A stretch of 5,759 nt of DNA from Bacteriovoracaceae bacterium (GTDB taxonomy: Bacteria; Bdellovibrionota; UBA1018), in assembly GCA_023250795.1 (NCBI GenBank), contig JAHFAB010000142.1:1-5759 (forward strand), given 5' to 3'. Under the pieces are notes generated by a model that was not told the origin of the DNA, made no database searches, and saw nothing but the letters and a program-made list of their open reading frames with translations. Below are positions 1 to 4,971 of this stretch, in pieces. How positions within the stretch are numbered: the first letter of the stretch is position 1; each line of letters opens with the position of its first letter. The position numbers were made by a program, and so were the translations under genes.

Positions 1-1
1 T

Positions 2-358
2 ACGAAACAGGGAGACAAAGTGTTTCAAATTAATCCAGGGGACTCTCCCGAGTCAGAAAAAATCGCTGATTTTGCACTCGAGGCATCCAAAACTCATGCG
101 CAAAAATATCATCCAAAAGTTCGAAAAAGATTTGATCCCTTAAGTTACCTTTACAATACTGACGGAATTATTTTTTCAGACAGTGGATTTCCGGTGATTT
201 TGATCAATGAGCATATTAACCATTTTCAAAACCTGAATCGTCGCCATTATCACGAAACGACCGATACTGCCTCAAGACTTAATTGGGATTATGCAACTTC
301 GTTGAGCAAAGTGGCAATTGAGACTGTGGCGCAGATGTCACAGCGGCAGAGGAGATAG
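2..358 (+). CDS. M28-family zinc metallopeptidase (aminopeptidase-like), C-terminal part, 5' truncated
   Basis: The frame is open to the left edge, so this is the C-terminal ~118 residues of a longer protein; the GTG at position 20 is an internal Val, not a start. The sequence reads TDGIIFSDSGFPVILINEH and then NRRHYHETTDT, about 15 to 30 residues apart. This matches the end of M28 (peptidase S/Y-like) domains, where an 'SD..F...GfPai' loop is followed by 'YHt..Dt'; the His of YHET is the expected last zinc ligand. A closing amphipathic helix (WDYATSLSKVAIETVAQM) also fits. M28 enzymes are usually aminopeptidases acting on exported or periplasmic peptides, and some relatives are glutaminyl cyclases. 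The other zinc ligands lie outside the window, so activity and export cannot be judged. The stop is only 9 bp from the convergent HipA-like gene. Confidence 0.75.
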   Translation, partial: TKQGDKVFQINPGDSPESEKIADFALEASKTHAQKYHPKVRKRFDPLSYLYNTDGIIFSDSGFPVILINEHINHFQNLNRRHYHETTDTASRLNWDYATSLSKVAIETVAQMSQRQRR

Positions 359-367
359 TTGATCATT

Positions 368-1741
368 TTAACGTGGAGCTATTGGTCTTAGGGTTCTCTC
401 CGCCTTTTTCGCTGTCTCTCGAAATTCTTCTGATATTCTTTGGTCATGAGATACCCGTTCCCAATATTTGCAAGCCAGTGGTAAAGCCTGATTCCACTCT
501 TCGACTGCGTCTGGTTTTGGGTGTTCAACTCCAAACTCTCTTTCGACTCTCTGCCCTTCTACTGGGGCATACAGCATGGGGAGCATGTCATATATAGGAG
601 CCAAGCGTATTTTTTTTTCTCCCAGCTCCCAAAAAAATGAAAGATTTCCAAAATGTCGATCAGAGTTTGCAATCAATCCACCGAATGAATAAAGAAAGCG
701 AATCTGTTTAGCTTCTTCCAAAGTAATTGCTCCTCTTTCAAGTAGTCGCACTGAAGCTGAAATCCAATTATCTCTTTGTCCAAACCACTCGTCATCCAAA
801 GAGCTAAGTGAAATCAAACCCACCCTCCCACGCAAATCTACTCGATCAAACCGAGTCACTTCTAAAAACACTCTTTCTCCTCCTTCATAAATTCTCGAAT
901 GAGCAGCTAAAAACCCTTTCTCTGATAAAATGTTCAAAGCAATGCTTTCGCAAATGAGCAGATCGGCCCAACGCCTCCCCTGAAAATCAGCCATTTTTAA
1001 TGAAAACCGTGGAGAAAATTTTACTAAAACATGTTCAACTCCCCGAACTGTTTCTACTACAGCTGAAAATTTAGGCTGTTCACCAGCAGCTGAAGAGCCG
1101 GGAATAGTTCCCTCTAGAGCAGTTTCTGCTGCGGCTGTATAAAATTTTATTTTATTTCTTTCGGGTATAGGTTCAATCGGTTGGAGAATTTTTTTATGAT
1201 AACGTTCAAATGACTCACGACCGACAATCAAATTTCCTGCACAATCCTCGCCCCTACGAGCAAGAGCTTCTGCATAATCATCTTCACTCCAATCAATCAG
1301 CCGAGTGGGTAGTTTCAAATCTGGATTACATCTAGAAAATGTTCGCCCTAAAAAGCCCTGTGGTCTACAATCTGATAAAAAATAAGGAATGCCTGGAAAG
1401 ACTTCATACAGCCCATGATCATTCTTAGACACCCAAGCGAACCCACTTGGATAAAAAGAGATGAGCTCTCCAAGTGGTTCACACTCTCCTCTCTCAGAAA
1501 TTCGAAAAACCGGAATACGATTTTCCAAATCACGAATCTGGCGCTTTGCTGTGTATAGGGTTGATCGTCGTCGACCTAGGACTTCAATTCGATTTTTCAT
1601 TTGAGACACTAATTTTGACAAAACTGGCTGACTCACTTCGAGGTGAGTCAGTAATTCTTTTGCAGAGCTCACTCCTCTCGATCTCAAAAAACGAATTAAA
1701 GCATTTTCTCTGTCTTCTTGTTTGGGGCTAATCTTATTCAT
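368..1741 (-). CDS. HipA-family serine/threonine kinase with N-terminal winged-helix domain (YjjJ/HipH-like)
   Basis: 457 residues. Residues ~10-65 look like a winged helix (SSAKELLTHLEVSQPVLSKLVSQM, then a basic RRRSTLYTA wing). Residues ~200-400 are the HipA kinase fold: Gly-rich loop GSSAAGEQPKF (215-225), likely ATP lysine K241 in VLVKFSP, E265, catalytic loop NSDRHFGN (359-366; D361 and N366) and the DFG-like metal site in APIYDM (D385). All key kinase residues are present, so it should be active. In HipA proteins a Ser in the Gly-rich loop is autophosphorylated; S216/S217 sit there. Length and architecture resemble E. coli YjjJ (HipH), a HipA homologue with its own DNA-binding region and no adjacent HipB. 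No antitoxin-like ORF lies next to this gene. Targets are unknown; known HipA kinases phosphorylate aminoacyl-tRNA synthetases. The ATG at 1741 has only a weak Shine-Dalgarno (GAG about 9 nt upstream). Family assignment is firm, the YjjJ subgroup less so. Confidence 0.88.
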   Translation of the reverse strand: MNKISPKQEDRENALIRFLRSRGVSSAKELLTHLEVSQPVLSKLVSQMKNRIEVLGRRRSTLYTAKRQIRDLENRIPVFRISERGECEPLGELISFYPSGFAWVSKNDHGLYEVFPGIPYFLSDCRPQGFLGRTFSRCNPDLKLPTRLIDWSEDDYAEALARRGEDCAGNLIVGRESFERYHKKILQPIEPIPERNKIKFYTAAAETALEGTIPGSSAAGEQPKFSAVVETVRGVEHVLVKFSPRFSLKMADFQGRRWADLLICESIALNILSEKGFLAAHSRIYEGGERVFLEVTRFDRVDLRGRVGLISLSSLDDEWFGQRDNWISASVRLLERGAITLEEAKQIRFLYSFGGLIANSDRHFGNLSFFWELGEKKIRLAPIYDMLPMLYAPVEGQRVEREFGVEHPKPDAVEEWNQALPLACKYWERVSHDQRISEEFRETAKKAERTLRPIAPR

Positions 1742-1881
1742 TGGGTACTCAAACTGAATAATAACATGAATAATAAAAGTTATGAATAACTTTATAAATA
1801 AACATATAATATCAATAAGTTATAATAAATTTATGCTTATTTTAGAATAATAAAAAAAGATCGTATGCTTCACTTCTCCCA
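1742..1881 (-). promoter_or_regulatory. Very AT-rich upstream region of the HipA-like gene with repeated palindromic motifs
   Basis: The 100 bases 1761-1860 contain only about 12 G or C. The region holds a perfect inverted repeat at 1776-1793 (AAAGTTA, 4-nt spacer, TAACTTT) and a second one at 1814-1841 (AATAAG ... CTTATT) with the palindrome ATAAATTTAT (1825-1834) inside it. The two share a motif: AAGTTATGAATAACTTTA (from 1777) against AAGTTATAATAAATTTA (from 1817), 40 bp apart. This could be an operator for the winged-helix domain of the downstream protein, and it must contain that gene's promoter. Many TATAAT-like hexamers occur, so I cannot name one promoter. It also covers the 3' side of the LysM gene, where no GC-rich terminator hairpin is visible. 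Confidence 0.45.
1776..1793. repeat. Perfect inverted repeat, candidate operator half of a repeated pair
   Basis: Seven-base arms AAAGTTA and TAACTTT flank the 4-base spacer TGAA. The repeat lies about 35 bp upstream of the HipA-like start codon. A related sequence begins 40 bp further upstream at 1817. The AT richness of the region raises the chance of accidental palindromes. Confidence 0.45.
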
Positions 1882-2745
1882 CTATTTCGTCGCGGGATTT
1901 CTGTCCGATGGTATCTCAGCAGACCCAGCATTTGCCTGGGGTGCATTTGAGAAATCAATGGGGATGGCAGGCGTTCCGGCACTGACGCTACCCACGGAAC
2001 TAACACCTGGGCTAGGAGAAGTGTAGTTGTCCACCATGTGCATGGGCTTGTTTTGTTTTAGCTTTTCTGAATCGATCTTTTCTTCAGGACTCATCGAGTA
2101 GTAAAGATAAAATCCGGCAAATATTCGGTTAGGGTCATGTATAAGCTGTTTGTTGTTTTCCCAAAGTTTTTTCCACTTTGTTTTAGTGCCATAGATGTCT
2201 TCAGATACAACGCCGAGAGTGTCCCCCTTTTTTATGAGGTATTTATCTCCATTTCTTTCAATAGAAACTATGGAGCCAGATTTTTCTATTTTCAAAACTG
2301 TTCCCTTGGGAATCGCGTTAGGATTTGTCACTTTTTCACGGTTTAATTCATAAATCTTTTTCCACTGATAAAGATCACCATAGGTTTCGAAGGCAATCTT
2401 CATGAGTGTATCGCCCTCTTGTACTGTATAATCTTCGAGTGCTCCAGACACCTCGGTAGATTTTGGAGCACCATCTGTTGGAACTAACTCGGAAGTACTG
2501 CTGGGTGTTGAAGTCGGTTGTGCATCAGGAGATTTAGTTTCATCAGCTTTGGATGTTTCAGCATTAGGCAACGCATCAGTTTTCGCCTCTGATGTCGCTT
2601 CAGGCTGAGCTAACGAATCTTCTGGCAACAAATCCTGACTCTCACCTGTGTCCGACTTTTTTGAAGCTGAACAAGCTCCAAAAAATAAAACAAGACCTAA
2701 TCCAAGAGTTAAGATCAATATAAATTCCATTTTCTTTTTTTTCAT
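1882..2745 (-). CDS. Outer-membrane lipoprotein with two LysM domains
   Basis: 287 residues. Basic start MKKKKME and a hydrophobic segment (~8-22) lead to FFGAC; Cys25 is the predicted lipidated residue. The lipobox has Phe rather than Leu at -3, but Gly-Ala-Cys is standard. Ser at +2 suggests Lol export to the outer membrane. Residues ~27-103 are a low-complexity Ser/Thr/Pro/Glu/Ala/Asp linker. LysM 1 (~106-153) begins YTVQEGDTLMKIAFETYGD; LysM 2 (~168-217) begins YLIKKGDTLGVVSEDIYG. Both contain the 'GDTL' and 'YG....W' features of the type often seen fused to envelope proteins. A Pro/Ser/Ala-rich tail follows. LysM binds glycan strands of peptidoglycan, so a likely role is tethering or scaffolding between outer membrane and wall; no catalytic domain is present. 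The ATG is supported by GAAAGGG at 2753-2759, about 7 nt upstream. It lies 127 bp downstream of the kinase gene on the same strand, so it may have its own promoter. Confidence 0.88.
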   Translation of the reverse strand: MKKKKMEFILILTLGLGLVLFFGACSASKKSDTGESQDLLPEDSLAQPEATSEAKTDALPNAETSKADETKSPDAQPTSTPSSTSELVPTDGAPKSTEVSGALEDYTVQEGDTLMKIAFETYGDLYQWKKIYELNREKVTNPNAIPKGTVLKIEKSGSIVSIERNGDKYLIKKGDTLGVVSEDIYGTKTKWKKLWENNKQLIHDPNRIFAGFYLYYSMSPEEKIDSEKLKQNKPMHMVDNYTSPSPGVSSVGSVSAGTPAIPIDFSNAPQANAGSAEIPSDRNPATK

Positions 2746-2802
2746 GAAAACACCCTTTCACAGGTTCGTACGGTACTATTGGGGTGGGCCCTTATATTGC
2801 TT

Positions 2803-2822
2803 TTCGGAAAATTTCTTCCGAA
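2803..2822. repeat. Inverted repeat upstream of the LysM lipoprotein gene
   Basis: The arms TTCGGAA (2803-2809) and TTCCGAA (2816-2822) are perfect 7-base complements around a 6-base loop. No T-run follows on either strand, so it does not look like an intrinsic terminator for the kinase gene. On the minus strand it lies just upstream of a -10-like TATAAG (2796-2791), about 60 bp before the LysM start codon, which suits a regulator site or leader hairpin. Confidence 0.4.
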
Positions 2823-2872
2823 CTTAACTCCAAAGGACTTATTTTGAAGGGCTAATTTGGAAAACTAAACTT

Positions 2873-3535
2873 TTACGCCGGTGTTCTCAGTTTCTCTTCA
2901 AAAAAGAGATCTTGTTGATCAAGTGTTTCAAGTATCTGTCGCGTTAAAAGGCTAAAATGATTAGGATTACTCAAAAAATCTAGATCATCACTTTCAATAA
3001 TGAGTTTTTTCCCAAGATTGTAGTTTAACATCCACTCATCATAATAGAGATTAAGATTACTGAGGTAATTGTCAGAAATTCCTTTTTCATAATCTCTGCC
3101 GCGCTGAGCAATTCGTTGTTTTAATTTAGGTAGCGATTTTCTCAAATAAAGAACAACGTCAGGGGGTGTTAAAAACTCACACATCACCCGATAGAGGTCT
3201 AGATAGTTGTGATAATCCCTTTTTTCCATATTGCCTTGTTCGTAAAGGTTGCGTGCAAAAATATTAGCATCTTCATAAATGCTACGATCTTGAATTGAAC
3301 TATTGAACCCCTGAGCAATTTTTTGATGGGCCTTAAAGCGGTGATTCAAAAAATAAATCTGGAGAGGAAAGGACCACCGACTCATATCCTGATAGAAATC
3401 AATCAAATACGGGTTTTCTGAAACTGCCTCAAAGTGAGCTACCCAACCAAATCGCTCAGAAAGCATCTGAGTGAGTGTCGTTTTTCCCGTACCGATATTC
3501 CCTGCTATCGCTATGAAGATTTTCTCGCTGGCCAA
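2873..3535 (-). CDS. Deoxynucleoside kinase (deoxyadenosine/deoxyguanosine/deoxycytidine kinase family)
   Basis: 220 residues, the normal size for the bacterial dAK/dGK/dCK family. It transfers the gamma-phosphate of a nucleoside triphosphate to a deoxynucleoside, feeding dNTP salvage in the cytoplasm. The P-loop is GNIGTGKTT (12-20). The ERS/DRS motif is DRSIYED (D83, R84, S85), and F35-E36 followed by SENPYL provides the likely catalytic acid and substrate contacts. The lid is RIAQRGRDYEKGI (141-153), rich in Arg for phosphate binding. Substrate preference cannot be read from this. The start is TTG (3533-3535): no ATG or GTG lies between it and the upstream in-frame stop, it gives the usual short lead (MASEKIFIAIAGN) to the P-loop, and a G-run sits 7 nt upstream. 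The gene is divergent from citrate synthase and followed by the LysM gene after 127 bp. Confidence 0.9.
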   Translation of the reverse strand: MASEKIFIAIAGNIGTGKTTLTQMLSERFGWVAHFEAVSENPYLIDFYQDMSRWSFPLQIYFLNHRFKAHQKIAQGFNSSIQDRSIYEDANIFARNLYEQGNMEKRDYHNYLDLYRVMCEFLTPPDVVLYLRKSLPKLKQRIAQRGRDYEKGISDNYLSNLNLYYDEWMLNYNLGKKLIIESDDLDFLSNPNHFSLLTRQILETLDQQDLFFEEKLRTPA

Positions 3536-3542
3536 GGTGATA

Positions 3543-3547
3543 CCCCC
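3543..3547 (-). promoter_or_regulatory. G-rich ribosome binding site supporting a TTG start
   Basis: On the minus strand a run of five G (within CTTGGGGGTATCACC) lies 7 nt before the TTG at 3535. It is not a textbook AGGAGG, but no better start or site exists before the in-frame stop. A non-ATG start plus an imperfect site suggests modest translation of the kinase. Confidence 0.5.
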
Positions 3548-3557
3548 AAGTCTTTCC

Positions 3558-3587
3558 GTAATAGGTTGATCGTGAGGTCGAAGTCAA
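3558..3587 (-). promoter_or_regulatory. Candidate sigma-70 promoter for the deoxynucleoside kinase gene
   Basis: On the minus strand TTGACT (3587-3582) is followed after 18 bp by TATTAC (3563-3558). The -35 matches consensus at five of six positions and the -10 at four of six. Transcription would start near 3551, giving a leader of roughly 16 nt that still contains the G-rich ribosome site. It lies wholly inside the spacer shared with the + strand promoter. Confidence 0.4.
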
Positions 3588-3598
3588 GGTATTATAAT
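3570..3598 (+). promoter_or_regulatory. Candidate promoter for citrate synthase with perfect -10 box
   Basis: TATAAT at 3593-3598 is a perfect -10 and lies about 48 bp before the citrate synthase ATG. At 17-bp spacing the -35 would be TCGTGA (3570-3575), only three of six matches; a better TTGATC (3566-3571) is 21 bp away. The promoter may therefore depend on an activator. The 8-mer ATTATAAT (3591-3598) is its own reverse complement, so it also presents TATAAT on the minus strand. Confidence 0.45.
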
Positions 3599-3645
3599 AG
3601 TGAAAATGAGTAGACCAACCGATACACAATCTATAGGGTGACACT

Positions 3646-4776
3646 ATGTTACAAATTCCTGAGACAGCTAACAAAGGGTTAGAAAATATCATCGCATGTA
3701 CATCGGAGATTAGTACTATCCACGATGTCACGTTGATTTATCGTGGGTACACCATAGAGGACTTGGCCGCCCACTGTGGGTTCGAAGAAACCGTTTACTT
3801 ACTTTGGAACGGGGAGCTACCCAATGCTGAACAGTTAGCTAAGTTTAAATCGGAGCTCGAAGCACAGACCAGTTTACCGGGCGATTACATACAGGCTTTA
3901 GAGACCATAGCGAAAACAAATGCACATTCTATGGCTAAACTCAGAACAGCAGTGTCTTATTTTGGACTTCTGGATTCTAGCTCAGAGGACCTTTCACCTC
4001 CAAATTTGAGAAAAAAAGCGACGAGAACAACCGCTGCTCTTGGAACTATCGTGGCTACTATTTCTCGTTTTGAGCAAGGCCTAAAACCCGTTACTCCCAC
4101 TCCTGGAAAAACGATAGCTTGGAATTTTTTGAATATGATCTGCGGAAAAGCTCCAAATGAAGAAGAAGAAAAGCTTTTTGACACTGCTCTAGTTTTACAT
4201 GCTGATCATGAGCTCAATGCATCTGCGTTTACTGCACGTGTTGTTGCTTCTACACAGAGTGATTACTATAGTGACATTACGGGAGCTCTTTGCTCTCTTA
4301 AAGGACCACTCCACGGTGGTGCAAATGAACAAGTCATGCTTATGTTGAAGGACATTGGATCTTTTGCAAATGTGGATGCATTTATCGATGATGCACTCAA
4401 TGCCAAAAAGAAAGTCATGGGAATTGGTCACCGCGTCTATAAGCATGGGGACCCTAGAGCTAAAATTCTCAGGGAACTTTCTCTTAAAACTTGCAAAAAA
4501 GCAGGGCTGGAAGATTTTCATCGAATTTTGGTCCATATCCAAGAACAAATGGAAGCAAAACGGGGGCTCATGCCCAATGTTGATTTTTATAGTGGCCTTG
4601 TTTACACTGCACTAGGTCTGCGACCCAGAGATTTTACACCAGTTTTTGCGGTGAGTCGAGTTTCTGGGTGGACGGCTCAGGTCTTTGAACAGTATTCGAA
4701 TAATCGAATCTATCGACCGAGAGCATTTTATACGGGTCAAATTGAGAAAAAAATCAAACCCCTAGCAAACAGGTAG
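3646..4776 (+). CDS. gltA: Citrate synthase (type I, short dimeric form)
   Basis: 376 residues, the usual length of the short type I enzyme of Bacillus, archaea and many other bacteria. It condenses acetyl-CoA with oxaloacetate to citrate at the entry to the TCA cycle, in the cytoplasm. It opens with NKGLENIIACTSEIS and LIYRGYTIEDLA, typical of the family. The catalytic triad is visible: H223 in GPLHGGAN, H262 in GIGHRVYKHGDPR and D313 in PNVDFYSG. Further oxaloacetate contacts include H188 in HADHE, R271 and R358 in RPRAFYTG. One deviation is GWTAQVFEQ (341-349), where most relatives have GWxAHxxEQ. The ATG has AGGGTGA just upstream (3635-3641), matching the GGTGA part of the anti-Shine-Dalgarno. 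2-Methylcitrate synthase is very similar, but no propionate genes are nearby. The stop codon lies 4 bp before the inverted-repeat element. Confidence 0.93.
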   Translation: MLQIPETANKGLENIIACTSEISTIHDVTLIYRGYTIEDLAAHCGFEETVYLLWNGELPNAEQLAKFKSELEAQTSLPGDYIQALETIAKTNAHSMAKLRTAVSYFGLLDSSSEDLSPPNLRKKATRTTAALGTIVATISRFEQGLKPVTPTPGKTIAWNFLNMICGKAPNEEEEKLFDTALVLHADHELNASAFTARVVASTQSDYYSDITGALCSLKGPLHGGANEQVMLMLKDIGSFANVDAFIDDALNAKKKVMGIGHRVYKHGDPRAKILRELSLKTCKKAGLEDFHRILVHIQEQMEAKRGLMPNVDFYSGLVYTALGLRPRDFTPVFAVSRVSGWTAQVFEQYSNNRIYRPRAFYTGQIEKKIKPLANR

Positions 4777-4777
4777 T

Positions 4778-4781
4778 TTTA
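4778..4781. repeat. Left copy of TTTA direct repeat (candidate target-site duplication)
   Basis: TTTA here and TTTA at 4968-4971 flank a 186-bp segment that starts GGGAATATGC and ends GCATATTCCC. A short flanking duplication is expected of a transposed element. Four AT-only bases can also match by chance. Confidence 0.4.
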
Positions 4782-4835
4782 GGGAATATGCTTTAAAGTC
4801 ATGTGATTTTTAACCTTTTAAAATATATGGATGAG
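4781..4835 (+). repeat. Left 55-bp terminal inverted repeat
   Basis: It begins AGGGAATATGCTTTAAAG and ends ATATATGGATGAG. It contains smaller palindromes, CTTTAAAG (4791-4798) and TTTTAAAA (4816-4823). It pairs base for base with 4914-4968; complementarity stops at both ends (T4780 against T4969, C4836 against A4913). Confidence 0.95.
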
Positions 4836-4877
4836 CTGTCGGCACGGCATCCTGCCTTGGGACCCTCACGCTCCTCC
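4831..4877 (+). repeat. Core module A of the inverted-repeat element
   Basis: This 47-bp unit begins ATGAGCTGT, carries the small hairpin GGCA-TCC-TGCC (4846-4856), then CCTCAC (4864-4869) and ends GCTCCTCC. The adjacent module B repeats the same order of parts. Its first five bases belong to the left 55-bp arm. Confidence 0.55.
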
Positions 4878-4920
4878 ATGAGCTGTGGACATCCATGTCC
4901 TCCCAATGCCTCACTCATCC
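4878..4920 (+). repeat. Core module B of the inverted-repeat element
   Basis: This 43-bp unit begins with the same ATGAGCTGT, carries the hairpin GGACATCCATGTCC (4887-4900), then CCTCAC (4909-4914) and ends TCATCC. Start motif, ATCC-containing hairpin, CCTCAC and pyrimidine-rich end follow in the same order as in module A. The last seven bases belong to the right 55-bp arm. Confidence 0.55.
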
Positions 4921-4968
4921 ATATATTTTAAAAGGTTAAAAATCACATGACTTTAAAGCATATTCCCT
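4914..4968 (-). repeat. Right 55-bp terminal inverted repeat
   Basis: Exact reverse complement of 4781-4835. It ends GCATATTCCCT, directly against the stop codon of the TPR gene (complement of 4969-4971). Absence of any mismatch implies a recent origin or continuing selection for pairing. Confidence 0.95.
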
Positions 4969-4971
4969 TTA
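4968..4971. repeat. Right copy of TTTA direct repeat (candidate target-site duplication)
   Basis: It matches TTTA at 4778-4781. It contains the TPR gene's stop codon (TAA on the minus strand), so an insertion that duplicated these bases would leave the TPR protein unaltered. Confidence 0.4.

Larger units (their letters stand above)
4781..4968. mobile_element. Miniature inverted-repeat element (MITE-like), 188 bp, non-coding
   Basis: The two 55-bp ends (4781-4835 and 4914-4968) are exact reverse complements, with no mismatch over their length. They enclose a 78-bp core. The arms are about 27% GC and the core about 62%, an abrupt change unlike the genes on either side. The segment is flanked by TTTA on both sides, so the element proper may be 4782-4967. 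It is too short for a transposase and would have to be moved in trans. It fills almost all of the gap between two convergent stop codons and would form a very long hairpin in a transcript from either side. Alternatives are a purpose-built bidirectional terminator, a structured RNA locus or a dispersed palindromic repeat of another type. I could not assign it to an insertion-sequence family. Confidence 0.6.

Noticed and set aside
326..345. Hairpin CTGTG ... CACAG near the end of the M28 gene as a terminator
   Set aside because: It is a short stem with a 10-base loop, lies inside coding sequence and has no T-run after it on either strand.
1924..1940. Hairpin CCCAG ... CTGGG near the 3' end of the LysM gene as a terminator
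   Set aside because: It is inside the coding region, has only five base pairs and is not followed by a T-run; the A-run at 1853-1859 is too far away.
3631..3649. Resemblance to phage SP6/T7 promoter cores (GGTGACACTAT; CTATAGGG)
   Set aside because: The 11-base SP6-like match lacks the upstream part of that promoter, coincides with the ribosome binding site and start codon of citrate synthase, and runs straight into a normal gene. It looks like coincidence, not vector sequence or a phage promoter.
3456..3731. 91-codon minus-strand ORF across the kinase/citrate synthase spacer
   Set aside because: It overlaps the starts of two well-supported genes in another frame and has no recognisable protein features.
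4827..4931. A 34-codon + strand ORF through the core of the inverted-repeat element (starts MDELSARHP), and a shorter one on the minus strand
   Set aside because: There is no ribosome binding site, start and stop lie inside the AT-rich arms, and open frames follow easily from the GC-rich core. The repeat structure explains the sequence better than coding.
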